Part shown: piece after piece, positions 28,477-37,700 of the stretch
How positions within the stretch are numbered: position 1 is the stretch's first letter
Layout of the letters: each line of letters starts with the position of its first letter
Program-made: the position numbers and the translations under genes
The notes under the pieces: model-generated
Told to the model about the DNA's origin: nothing
Seen by the model: only the letters and a program-made list of their open reading frames with translations
Database searches by the model: none
Origin: Streptomyces dangxiongensis
GTDB lineage: Bacteria; Actinomycetota; Actinomycetes; Streptomycetales; Streptomycetaceae
Assembly (NCBI RefSeq): GCF_003675325.1
Contig: NZ_CP033073.1
Location: forward strand, 6,200,001 to 6,264,000
Reading direction: 5' to 3'
Length of the DNA stretch: 64,000 bases

Positions 28477-28706
28477 CGGCCACCGGGGCCTGACCGGCCT
28501 GAGCCGCCGGACAGGCCCCGGACAGCGCCGCGGGACGTGGCTGACCGGCCGCTCACCGAAGCCCGTGGGGGTGTTCGGAAGCCGCCTCCAGGAAACCGCG
28601 GAACCGCCCGCCGCGGGCGGCCGGAGACGATCCTTATGGTGCGCTTAAGGCAGTGCTCAGGCTGCGCTGAGGTGGAAGGCGCCGGCCGGGCCGGGGCGCC
28701 GCGGTG

Positions 28707-28832
28707 TCAGGCCTCGGGCCACCAGGTGCGCGCGATGTCCTTGCGCACCTCGGGACGTCCCGCGGGAGGCTCCTCCGCCTCCTCGCGGATCCGGCGGCTG
28801 TCCGTCCTCTTCAGGGGCTTCTGCACGGTCAC
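28707..28832 (-). CDS. Small hypothetical protein (41 residues)
   Basis: A short frame from GTG 28832 to 28707 encodes a charged peptide beginning MTVQKPLKRTDSRR and ending DIARTWWPEA, with Streptomyces-like codon use. GGAGG lies 16 bases before GTG, rather far, and better placed for an ATG in another frame at 28842 whose 61-residue product is Gly/Arg-rich and looks less real. Family not recognised; too short for domain assignment. Confidence 0.45.
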   Translation of the reverse strand: MTVQKPLKRTDSRRIREEAEEPPAGRPEVRKDIARTWWPEA

Positions 28833-29005
28833 GCGGGCGCATGGCTGCCTCCTTCAGTGCCTACCGGGTTCCGTGTTGTCACGGAGGTAGACGCTTTCGG
28901 GGAGAGTTCCTCATCGGTGCCGGGATGTCAGTGGCGGCAGTCACGTCCGCACTGTCAATGGCATGTGTCACTCTCTGAGCATGACGAGCAGGAAGCGGCA
29001 CACGG

Positions 29006-29386
29006 TTGCGGCTGCCCCGGAAGTGGACTGGGGCCCGCGCCAAGCTCGCCGGGCACGGCGCGGAGATCCTGTGCGGGGACGCCGCGAGCCCGCCGGTCGG
29101 CGCCCGCCGCTTCGACGTCGTCCTCGTACGGCACGTGCTGTGGACGCTGCCGGACCCCGCCCGCGTCCTGCGGCACCGGCGGGGCCTGCTGCGGCCCGGC
29201 GGCCGGTTCGTGCTGACCGAGGGCGTGTGGGGGACCCTCACCCCGGTCGGCATACCCGCCGAGCGGCTCACCGCGCTGCTCCGGCCGCTCGCCGGGGACG
29301 TACACGTGGAGCGACTGTCCGACGACCCGCTGCTGTGGGGGAAGACCGTCACCGACGAGCGGTACACAGTGGTGGCGACCGTGTGA
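29006..29386 (+). pseudogene. SAM-dependent methyltransferase, N-terminally truncated
   Basis: From about 29040 the frame reads 'AKLAGHGAEILCGDAASPPV', 'RFDVVLVRHVLWTLPDPARVL' and 'LLRPGGRFVLTEGVWG': motifs II and III of a class I methyltransferase and its C-terminal strands. The glycine-rich SAM-binding motif I and everything before it are missing, although the C-terminus is complete. The ATG at 29006 is inside unrelated sequence. Unlikely to be active. Confidence 0.7.
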
Positions 29387-29405
29387 CAGCGCGGGCGACG
29401 GCGGC

Positions 29406-29906
29406 TCAGGTCAGCAGCTCCTCGAAGCCGCCGGCCCGGGCCAGCGCCTCCAGGGTGTCCAGGGCGGCCATGGCGGCGGACGCGGCCCGCGGGTCCGTCC
29501 GCGCGAGCCCGCTCCCGGCGAACTCGTCCTCGTCCAGCCGCCGTACGTCCCGCCCGTCCCCGGAGCGCCACAGGTCCAGGTCGAGGTCCTCCACGACCAG
29601 CTCCGTGCCGGACAGGACCGCGGGGCGGGTGATGTCGCAGTACCAGCCCTTGAGCACCCCGTCCGCGCCGCGGACCTCCTTCACGGAATACCACCGGTCC
29701 CGCCAGTAGTACTCGGTGAACACGTCGCCCGGCTCGAAGCGCACGAACCCGAAGTCGCGCACCCCCGAGCCCGCCCAGCGGGCGCGTACGGCGATCCGGG
29801 TGCCGTCGTCCCGGAGTGACTGCGCCGGGTAACGGATCTTCGTACGGCCCCCCTTGACCAGGACGACCTCCAGCCACCGCACGGACTCAGCCGAGTTCAC
29901 GGACAC
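29406..29906 (-). CDS. DUF402 domain protein
   Basis: A 166-residue protein of the DUF402 (FomD-like) family: 'VFTEYYWRDRWYSVKEVR', 'LKGWYCDITRPAVLSG', and the conserved acidic run 'LVVEDLDLDLWRSGDG'. Characterised relatives are metal-dependent nucleoside di- or triphosphatases or act in fosfomycin synthesis; here the substrate is unknown. The GTG start at 29906 overlaps the end of the GNAT gene by 20 bases, so the two are probably co-translated. Confidence 0.82.
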   Translation of the reverse strand: MSVNSAESVRWLEVVLVKGGRTKIRYPAQSLRDDGTRIAVRARWAGSGVRDFGFVRFEPGDVFTEYYWRDRWYSVKEVRGADGVLKGWYCDITRPAVLSGTELVVEDLDLDLWRSGDGRDVRRLDEDEFAGSGLARTDPRAASAAMAALDTLEALARAGGFEELLT

Positions 29907-30817
29907 AGCGCACCTCCGACGCGCACCTCTCGTACCCCAGCCAGGTGTTGACGGCGAGCATGGGGGCGTTGCCGGTGTCGTTGCCCGTGAAGGCCTCGGT
30001 GAGACCGGCGGCGCGGGCCAGGCGCAGGGAACGGCTCTTGGCCAGCCTGGCCAGGCCCCGGCCGCGGTGGGCGCGGGCGGTGCCGGTCATGGCCGTCTCG
30101 TACCGGGTGCCGCCGTCGGTGCGGGCCATGGTGAAGGCGACCGGACGGCCGTCCACGCAGGCGACCGTGGTCAGCTCCCGGTCCAGCAGCGGATGGTTCC
30201 AGGTCTCCTCGACCCAGGCGTCGTAGTCCCCCAACTCGGCGGTCACGTCGCCGGGTTCGTCCAGTACCGTCTCCGCGTCCAGGTCGAACAGCGGCCGGGG
30301 GTCGTCCGCGAGGTCGGCGCCGGTGCGCAGTTCGACGCCGGGCCGGACCGGCGGCGCAGGGGGGAGGGTGCCGTGGGCGAGGTCCAGCCGGAGGAAATGG
30401 GCGGAGCGGCCCCGCCGGTAGCCGCGCCGCTCGGCGAAGGCCCGGCAGGCCGGCTCGTCCATCGCCCAGGCGAGCAGCCTGGTCACGCCCAGGTCCGTCA
30501 GGTACTCCTCGGCGCGCCCGCACCAGCAGCCCGCCGGCGCCCCGGTGGGTCCGGTCCGGGCGGACGTGGACGTTCAGGCAGCCCTGGCCCGGCTCGGGGC
30601 TGTCGTGGGCCAGATACACCTGTGCCGTGCCGATCACCTCGCCGTCCTCCTCCGCGACGAGCGGACGGTAGCGGGCGCCGGGATGGACCCGGGCGGCCGC
30701 GTGCCGCACCGACTCCGGGGTGCACAGGAAGAAGGGGAGGGCGAGGCGGCGGACACGGGCGAAGCCCTCGGTGTCGGCCGGGACGCCGGGGCGCAGGTCG
30801 CGCACGAGCACGGTCAT
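29887..30817 (-). pseudogene. GNAT-family acetyltransferase with one +1 frameshift
   Basis: From ATG 30817 the first frame gives a GNAT N-terminal half (ending 'VRPDRTHRGAGGLLVRA', the acetyl-CoA-binding loop). Near 30515 the homology moves to the next frame, continuing 'EEYLTDLGVTRLLAWAMDEPACRAFAERRGY' and a second GNAT-like domain ('TGTARAHRGRGLARLAKSRSLRLAR') to TGA at 29887. Deleting one base restores a 309-residue two-domain protein. It is divergent from the GntR gene at 30890. Intact gene with a sequence error or a recent pseudogene. Confidence 0.78.
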
Positions 30818-30877
30818 GTGGGGGACCGTACGCGGCGGGAACGGCCGACCGCCTCCCGATTTTCCCGCCGGGTGCGG

Positions 30878-30883
30878 GACAAT
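30878..30883 (+). promoter_or_regulatory. -10-like GACAAT for the small GntR gene
   Basis: GACAAT ends 6 bases before GTG 30890 and no ribosome binding site intervenes, suggesting a leaderless message. A T-run (TTTT at 30860-30863) lies near the expected -35 position. Confidence 0.45.
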
Positions 30884-30889
30884 CGGGCC

Positions 30890-31258
30890 GTGAGCCTGAA
30901 GATCCGCATCGATGACAGCGCGCCTCCGTACGAGCAGGTGCGGGCGCGAATTTCCGAGCAGGCGCGGTCCGGCGCGCTCCCCGTGGGGTACCGGCTGCCG
31001 ACCGTGCGGGGGCTGGCCGAGTCCCTGGGGCTCGCGGTGAACACGGTGGCCAAGGCCTACCGGGCGCTGGAGGGCGACGGGGTGATCGAGACGCGCGGAC
31101 GCAACGGCACGTTCGTGGCCGCCGCCGGTTCGGCCGCACAGCGGGAGGCGTCCTCGGCCGCGCAGGCGTACGCGGAGCGGGTGCGCAGGCTCGGGCTGGG
31201 GGAGGACGAGGCGCTCGCCGCCGTACGGGACGCCGTGCTGGCGGCCTACGCGGGATAG
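30890..31258 (+). CDS. Short GntR-family regulator (YtrA type)
   Basis: A 122-residue DNA-binding protein. The winged helix is complete ('PPYEQVRARISEQARSGALPVGYRLPTVRGLAESLGLAVNTVAKAYRALEGDGVIETR..GTFV') and is followed by only about 45 residues of helix, as in YtrA-type regulators, which usually control ABC transporters or small-molecule stress genes. The start codon was chosen because it directly follows the -10-like hexamer and begins the conserved domain. No target transporter is adjacent. Confidence 0.87.
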   Translation: MSLKIRIDDSAPPYEQVRARISEQARSGALPVGYRLPTVRGLAESLGLAVNTVAKAYRALEGDGVIETRGRNGTFVAAAGSAAQREASSAAQAYAERVRRLGLGEDEALAAVRDAVLAAYAG

Positions 31259-31276
31259 CGCTCGCGTCGGGCCCGC

Positions 31277-31309
31277 GCGGTCACCGCGGTCACCGCGGTC
31301 ACCGCGGTC
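31277..31309. repeat. GCGGTCACC tandem repeat
   Basis: Three perfect 9-bp copies (31277-31303) plus most of a fourth, in the 40-bp gap between two convergent genes, running into the 3' end of the DUF72 gene. No function evident. Confidence 0.7.
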
Positions 31310-32069
31310 GCACGGGTTCCGGTGTCCGTGTCACCGTCAGACCCGCCCTGCGCGCCGCCGCCGCGAACGCCACCGCGTCCCGCACCGCCGCGCCCCCCGG
31401 GTCGTTGTTGAAGTACGCGTACACGTCCTCCCCGCCGGGCCGGGCCGTCGCGATCCGGTCCACCCAGGTCTCCAGGGAGCGGCGGCCGTAGCGGGGCCAG
31501 GGCTGGGCGCGGCCCTGGTGGAAGCGGACGTAGCCCCAGTCGGCGGTGCGCCACAGCGGGCCGGCCGGGCGGGCCAGGACGTCCGCCCAGCACAGGGCCG
31601 CGCCCCGGGACTCCAGCACGCGCCGCAGCTCCGGGGTCCACCACGAGTCGTGGCGGGGTTCCACCGCGACCCGTGTGCCCGGCGGGAAGCGGGCCAGGCA
31701 GGCGTCCAGCAGGGGCGGGTCGGCGCGCAGGGTCGGCGGGAGCTGGAGCAGGACCGGACCCAGGCGGTCGCCGAGGCCCGCCGCGTGGGTCATCAGACGG
31801 TGGACCGGCTCCTCGGGGTCCTTCAGCCGCTTGATGTGGGTGAGGAAGCGGCTGGCCTTGACCGTGACGACGAAGTCCGGCGGGACGCGGTCGCGCCAGG
31901 CGGCGAAGGTGTCGTACGACGGCAGCCGGTAGAACGCGTTGTTGATCTCCACCGTCGCGAAGAGCCGTGTGTACTCCTCCAGCCACAGCCGCGTCGGGAC
32001 ACCCGCCGGGTAGACGACGTCCCGCCAGTCCTTGTACTGCCAACCCGACGTGCCGACGAACACGGTCAT
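31299..32069 (-). CDS. DUF72 family protein (YecE-like)
   Basis: A 256-residue cytoplasmic protein, full length for the family. It has the N-terminal 'VGTSGWQYKDWRDVVYP', 'FATVEINNAFYRLP', 'VKASRFLTHIKRLKDPEEP', 'VAVEPRHDSWW' and 'YAYFNNDPGGAAVRDAV' segments that define DUF72, a TIM-barrel-like fold of unknown function. A few distant relatives have been linked to DNA or nucleotide metabolism. ATG 32069 follows GAGGGT. The AAA ATPase gene ends 15 bp upstream on the same strand. Confidence 0.9.
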   Translation of the reverse strand: MTVFVGTSGWQYKDWRDVVYPAGVPTRLWLEEYTRLFATVEINNAFYRLPSYDTFAAWRDRVPPDFVVTVKASRFLTHIKRLKDPEEPVHRLMTHAAGLGDRLGPVLLQLPPTLRADPPLLDACLARFPPGTRVAVEPRHDSWWTPELRRVLESRGAALCWADVLARPAGPLWRTADWGYVRFHQGRAQPWPRYGRRSLETWVDRIATARPGGEDVYAYFNNDPGGAAVRDAVAFAAAARRAGLTVTRTPEPVRPR

Positions 32070-32084
32070 ACCCTCATGAAAGCA

Positions 32085-33179
32085 TCACAGGTACAGGCCC
32101 GCGTCCGCTCCCTCCCGCGCGCCGGGCACGGACGTCGGCGTGGTGCCCCGGCGCAGTGCGTACAGCTCGGCCAGGGTGGCGCCCTCGCGGCCGACGCCCT
32201 CCTCGGTGCCGAGCCAGTCGACCGCCTCCCGGTGCGTCAGCGGGCCGACCTCGATGCGGGCCAGACAGCGGCCGGGGCGGACCACGGCCGGATGCAGCCG
32301 CTCCAGGTCCTCGTTGGTGGTGACGCCCACCAGGACGTTGCGGCCCTGGCCGAGCAGGCCGTCGGTGAGGTTCAGCAGGCGCGACAGGGCCTGGCCCGCC
32401 GTGTGCCGGGCCTCACCGCGGATCAGCTCGTCGCAGTCCTCCAGCAGCAGCAGCCGCCAGCGGCCCTTGCCGGCACCGTCGTCCTCGCCGATGGCGATGT
32501 CCATCAGATAGCCGACGTCGGAGAAGAGACGTTCCGGATCCAGGACGCAGTCCACCTGGCACCAGTCCCGCCAGGAGCGGGCCAGGGTGCGCAGCGCGGA
32601 GGTCTTCCCGGTGCCGGGCGGTCCGTGGAGCAGGAGCAGCCGGCCCGCGATGTCCTCGGGGGTCGTCTTCATGAGGCGGTCCATCGCGCCCGCCACCGGC
32701 GCCGTGTAGTTGGACCGGACCTCGTTCCAGGTGCCCGCCGAGATCTGACGGGTGGTGCGGTGCGGGCCGCGCCGCGGGGAGACGTACCAGAACCCCATCG
32801 CCACGTTCTCCGGCTGGGGTTCCGGCTCGTCGGTCGCGCCGTCCGTGGCCTGGTCGAGGATCCGCTTCGCCAGCTCGGCGCTGGTCGCCGTGACCGTGAC
32901 GTCCGCGCCCCGGTTCCAGCGGGAGACCAGCAGGGTCCAGCCCTCGCCCTCGGCGAGGGTCGCGCTGCGGTCGTCGTCGCGGGCGACCCGCAGCACCTGG
33001 GCGCCCTCCGGCAGCAGGGACGCGCCCGAGCGCACCCGGTCGATGTTCACCGCGTGCGAGTACGGCTGCTCGCCCGTTGCGAAACGGCCGAGGAACAGCG
33101 CGTCGACGACGTCGGACGGCGAGTCGGAGTCGTCGACGTGGAGCCGGATCGGCAGAGCGTCGTGCGGGTTGGCAGCCAT
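32085..33179 (-). CDS. AAA-family ATPase with DUF5925 N-terminal domain
   Basis: A 364-residue ATPase. Residues about 1-150 form the DUF5925 region typical of streptomycetes; the AAA module follows with Walker A 'LLLHGPPGTGKTSALR', Walker B 'LLLLEDCDEL', sensor-1 'LVGVTTNEDL' and an Arg-rich 'LHPAVVRPGRC' SRH. The ClpX/FtsH-like chaperone fold suggests protein remodelling, but partner and role are unknown. ATG 33179 was chosen because the longer frame is Arg/Pro-rich shadow. It is divergent from the glycoside hydrolase gene. Confidence 0.88.
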   Translation of the reverse strand: MAANPHDALPIRLHVDDSDSPSDVVDALFLGRFATGEQPYSHAVNIDRVRSGASLLPEGAQVLRVARDDDRSATLAEGEGWTLLVSRWNRGADVTVTATSAELAKRILDQATDGATDEPEPQPENVAMGFWYVSPRRGPHRTTRQISAGTWNEVRSNYTAPVAGAMDRLMKTTPEDIAGRLLLLHGPPGTGKTSALRTLARSWRDWCQVDCVLDPERLFSDVGYLMDIAIGEDDGAGKGRWRLLLLEDCDELIRGEARHTAGQALSRLLNLTDGLLGQGRNVLVGVTTNEDLERLHPAVVRPGRCLARIEVGPLTHREAVDWLGTEEGVGREGATLAELYALRRGTTPTSVPGAREGADAGLYL

Positions 33180-33319
33180 GCCGCCATGATCCGGCACGGA
33201 TGCGCTCCGCGCACGGCATTTCCGCCGCTTGTTCCGGGTGTCCCGGGACGGTCGCCCGACCTCCCGGGGCCGTGACCGCTGTCCCGGCCGACACCTGCCC
33301 GCCGCCCGGCTCCCCCCGT

Positions 33320-33325
33320 TACTGT
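33320..33325 (+). promoter_or_regulatory. -10-like TACTGT for the glycoside hydrolase gene
   Basis: TACTGT lies 8 bases before ATG 33334 with no ribosome binding site between. Confidence 0.4.
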
Positions 33326-33333
33326 GGTCCCCG

Positions 33334-34740
33334 ATGGGACGCCCTGGCGGGGACGCGCGAAGGCGGCGGTGGCGGCTCACCGCCCTGCTCGGCGCGGGCC
33401 TGGCCGCGCTGGCCCTGCTGCTCACCCTGCTCGGCACACAGCCCGGCGGCCTCGGCACCGCACACGACGGCGACAGGCCGCACGGCACCCCGGCCGCCCC
33501 GGCCGGCAGCCCCCGACCGCACGTCGGCTGGGGCTTCACGCACACCCGGTACAGCGCCGACCAGGGTTCACCGGCCGCCACCGCGCGCGTGACACGGCTC
33601 CTCGGCCGGGACGGCGGGCTGGCGCAGAACCAGCACATCATGGGCTGGGGCGCCGACAACCCCGAGCCGGCCAGAGGACGTTACGACTTCGACGCGCTGG
33701 ACCGGCGCATCGGCCTCGTCCGCGCCTCCGGCGGCACCCCGGTGATCACGCTGTGCTGCTCCCCGGACTGGATGAAGGGCGCTACGGCCGGGGCCGGCCG
33801 CACCGACTGGAGCCGGGCCGCACTGGAGAGCGCCCCGCTCCCCGCCCACTACCAGGACTTCGCCGACCTCGCCGCGACCGTCGCCCGGCGCTACCCGGAC
33901 GTACGGCACTTCATCGTCTGGAACGAGTTCAAGGGCTTCTGGAACGACGCCGGGTCCCGCTGGGACTACGAGGGCTACACCCGGATGTACAACCTGGTGT
34001 ACAAGGCGCTGAAGAACGTCGACCGGGACGTCATGGTCGGCGGCCCGTACCTGGTCATGGACAGCGTCGACCCACGCGGCCCCCATGCCTCGACCGCGCT
34101 CAGAGGCCCCTGGGGCGCCATGGACCAACGGGTCCTGGACGCCTTCGCCTACTGGAACACCCACCGGGCCGGCGCCGACTTCACCGTGGTCGACGGCGCC
34201 AGCTACACCCGCGACGACGCCCTGCTCCCGGACGAGTTCGCGGCCACCGCCAAGCTCACCGCCGTCGGCACCTGGGTACGGCGGCTGACCCGCGACCTGC
34301 CCCTGTGGTGGGCCGAGTACTACGTCGAGCCCGGCGACGGCGACGGCGAACGCACCGGCTGGAGCGAACCGCACCGCGTCGCCGTCCAGGCCACCGGCAT
34401 GATCGCCATGGTCAGGGGCGGCGCCGGCTCCGGCTTCTACTGGAACCCGCAGGAGCGGACCGGCCCGTGCCCCGGCTGCCTGTGGTCCCCGACCGACACC
34501 GCCGGCGGCGGCCGGGAACTCCCGCTGTACGGCCTGGTGTCCCGCTTCGCGCGCGCGTTCCCGCCGGGCACCCGGTACGCGACCGTGTCCGTCGCCCCGG
34601 ACGCCGCGCCCCACCTCCGCGTCCTCGCCACCCGGCGGACCGTCCTCGTCGTCAACACCCTCGGCCGGCGGATCAGCGCACGGGTCGACGGCCGGCGGTT
34701 CACGATGGGCGCGTACGAGGTGAAGTGGCTCGGCCGCTGA
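33334..34740 (+). CDS. Membrane-anchored or secreted glycoside hydrolase (GH39/clan A-like)
   Basis: A 468-residue protein with a signal-anchor helix at about residues 13-32, a short linker and a (beta/alpha)8 hydrolase of the clan GH-A type. The acid/base Glu is in 'HFIVWNEFKGFW' and the likely nucleophile Glu in 'LPLWWAEYYVEPGDG'. It resembles beta-xylosidase-like GH39 proteins; the substrate cannot be told. It converges, 12 bp apart, on the polysaccharide operon, so it may trim or release that polymer at the cell surface. ATG 33334 directly follows the -10-like hexamer. Confidence 0.8.
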   Translation: MGRPGGDARRRRWRLTALLGAGLAALALLLTLLGTQPGGLGTAHDGDRPHGTPAAPAGSPRPHVGWGFTHTRYSADQGSPAATARVTRLLGRDGGLAQNQHIMGWGADNPEPARGRYDFDALDRRIGLVRASGGTPVITLCCSPDWMKGATAGAGRTDWSRAALESAPLPAHYQDFADLAATVARRYPDVRHFIVWNEFKGFWNDAGSRWDYEGYTRMYNLVYKALKNVDRDVMVGGPYLVMDSVDPRGPHASTALRGPWGAMDQRVLDAFAYWNTHRAGADFTVVDGASYTRDDALLPDEFAATAKLTAVGTWVRRLTRDLPLWWAEYYVEPGDGDGERTGWSEPHRVAVQATGMIAMVRGGAGSGFYWNPQERTGPCPGCLWSPTDTAGGGRELPLYGLVSRFARAFPPGTRYATVSVAPDAAPHLRVLATRRTVLVVNTLGRRISARVDGRRFTMGAYEVKWLGR

Positions 34741-34752
34741 GCCACCGCACCC

Positions 34753-37700
34753 TCACTTCAGCGTCACGAACCGCTGCACCAGCGAGGCCAGCACCAGCCC
34801 CAGCAGCGGCAGCGAGAACCAGAAACCGCCCTGGACCAGCCGCAGCCGGCGCACCCCCGGCCGCGCCCCGACCCGGACCAGCTCACGGGCGGCCAGCAGC
34901 AGGACCAGGACGACGGCGGCGAGCGCTCCGGCCACCGACCACGGCGTCCACGTCACCTGCGGTCCGGCCGGCCCCGGATCCGGCTCGGGCACCGGCCCCG
35001 CCGGCCGCTCCCGCAGCGCGTACACCGTGACGTCCTCGTCGGCCAGGACCCGCGTCAGCTCCCGCCGGCCGTCCAGGCGACGGACCAGCCGGGACCGCCA
35101 GGCCGCCGGGTAGCCCGCGTCCAGCTCCAGATACGTCGCCTGGCTCCGGTCGACCATCAGATACGCGTGCGGCCCGGCGTCCTCCAGCGCCTTCACCAGG
35201 CCCGCCACCCGACGGGGGTCGGCCGGTGCGAGCGTCGGCACGTAGCTCACCCGCTCCATGTCCCGCGCCCCCCACGGCAGCGCCGGCGTCACCTCGTTGA
35301 CCGGGTCCTGGCTGAGCCACAGCAGCCGTACCGTCGGCCGGTCGTGGGCGTACACCCAGTCCATGGCCGCGACCTCACCGGGCCGGACCCGCTCGAACGG
35401 CTCGTTGCCCCAGCGGGCCACCAGGAAACCGCCCATCAGCAGCAGCCCCATGAGCAGCACGGCCGGCGGGGCGAGCCGCACCCGGACCTTCCCCACGGCG
35501 CCACCGGTGCGCGGGAAGAGCGCGAGCCCGCCGAGCAGGGCCGCGCCCGGCACCGCGAACATGAAGACGCGCAGCGCCATCTCACCGCCGTACGACTGCA
35601 TGCCGAAGCCGAGGAACGGGACGAACGCGAGGACCGGCAGGGACCGTTCCCGGTACCGGTGCAGGCGCCGCCGCCACCAGCCCCAGCAGGCCAGGCCCAG
35701 CACCGAACCGGCCAGCAGCACCCGGGTGTACAGCACCAGCTTGTGGGTCGCACTGCCGCCCTGGATACGGCCGGAGACGGACGTGGAGACATTGCCGCCG
35801 ACCCCGCCCACCCCGCCGAAGAGTTCGTCGAAGTGCCCCGACCAGTACGGCTCGGCCATGAAGCCGACCCAGACCGCCACCAGCACCGCGAACAGCAGTG
35901 GCAGCCCGCGCAGTTCGGACCGGCCGAGCAGGACGAGGACCGTGAGCACGCCCAGCATCATGAACGGGGTGAGCTGGTGCGCGGGCACCGTCGCCGCGTA
36001 GAGCGCCATCAGCACGAGCAGCAGCACGGCGCGTTGCCGCCGGCCGGCCGGCTCCACCTCGGCCTCGCCCGGGCGCCGTCCCGTCCAGATGACCCGGGGC
36101 GGGCGGAACCAGACCAGCAGGACGGCCACGAACACCAGGTACAGCAGATAGGTGAAGCCCTGCGGGGAGAAGTAGTCCTGACCGACCCAGCCGCTCAGCG
36201 CGAAGATCCACACCCCGCTCCACTTCGCCCGCCAGCTCGCCCGCATCACCCGGGTGAGTAAGAACATCGGGGCCAGGTAAGCGAGTTGTACGGCCGTCGG
36301 CCACCAACGGATGACCTCGGTGAAGTCGGTGATCCCGCACGCCCGGCCGGCGAACGCGGCCAGCGCGAAGAAGCCCGGCCAGCTCCAGCGGGCGTCCAGG
36401 TCCGGTACGGCGGCACCGGTCCGGTCGATGTGGTCGAGGAAGCCGAGGTGCTGCCAGGCCGTCGGGAACCGCGGCTCGGCCTCGATCACCGCGGGCAGCG
36501 CGTGCAGGCAGACCACGGTCGCCAGCAGGGTGAGCAGCAGCAGCGCCCGGTGTTCGCGGCGCAGCCGGAGCAGCACGGCGAACACGGTGACCAGCAGGGC
36601 CGCCCCGGCCAGGGTCGGCGGCGGCAGCACCGAGACCAGCCCCAGCCCGCCCATCCGGTCCAGGTCCGCCTCGCCGAGCCGCAGCGCGGGCACCCAGTAC
36701 AGCACCAGCGCGGCCACCAGCAGACCCCCGAGGAGCACTCCGGCCCAGGTGTCGCGGTCGCGCACCCACGCCGGGCCGGACCGGCGCGCCGGGACGGCGG
36801 GGGTGCCCCCGCCGGAGCGCAGCCGGGCGCGGGAGAGCGGCTCCAGGTCGGCGAGGTCACCGTCCGGTGCCGTGGTGTCCGGCACGGTGGTGGGCGTGGA
36901 CCGCGCCGTCCGCCACAGTTTCGGCGCGGCGATCGCCACGACCACCGCGAGGCTGGAGATCTCGGCGACGCCCGCGCCGGTCAGCCCCAGCCGGGGCAGG
37001 AGCAGCACGGTCAGGCTCAGCACCAGCACGCACAACAGGCCCTGGAGCCACGCGAGTCCGGCGGTGCGGCTCTGCGCGCGCAACACCGCGAAGTGGGTCT
37101 CCATCACGGTCCGCAGCACCGCGCCGACCGCGTACCAGCGCAGCAGCGGGGTCGCCGCGTCCGCGTAGCCCTCGCCGAACACGCCGAGGATCCAGGGCGC
37201 GCCGGTGAACAGCAGGGCCGCGACCGGCAGCATGATCCGGGCCATCCGCTTCAGCACGGCCCGGGTGTCGGCGGCCAGCCGTGCCGGGTCGTGCGAGCCC
37301 TCCACGGTGAGGGAGGCGCCCATGTTGACGGCGAGCAGGTTGGTCGTGCCGCCGATGGTGGTGGCGATGTAGAAGTACGCGTTCTGCTCGGAGCCGACCC
37401 GCGCGGCGATGATCACCGGCACGAGGTAGACCACGGCGAGGGAGAACAGCGAACCGGTGTAGTCCCCGGCCAGGAACCTGCCGATCTCCCTCGGCGTCGG
37501 CGGGCCGGCCCGGTTCGCGGTGGCCCGCACGTGCCGGGGGACCAGCCGCCGGAACACCAGCCAGCCCAGCGGCACCACGGAGGTGGCGATCGCGGCCACC
37601 CAGGACACGAAGACACCGGTGGTCGGCAGGGCGACGGCGAACGCGGCGAGCAGGGCGAGCTTGACCGCCGAGAACACGGTGTTGCCGACCGGCACCCAGG

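Noticed and set aside
28693..28842. 61-codon minus-strand frame from ATG 28842
   Set aside because: It has a well placed GGAGG, but the product is Gly/Arg low complexity; the shorter overlapping frame at 28707-28832 looks more like a real protein. Not certain.
31277..31309. CRISPR-like repeat
   Set aside because: Nine-base units directly head to tail without spacers; a simple tandem repeat.
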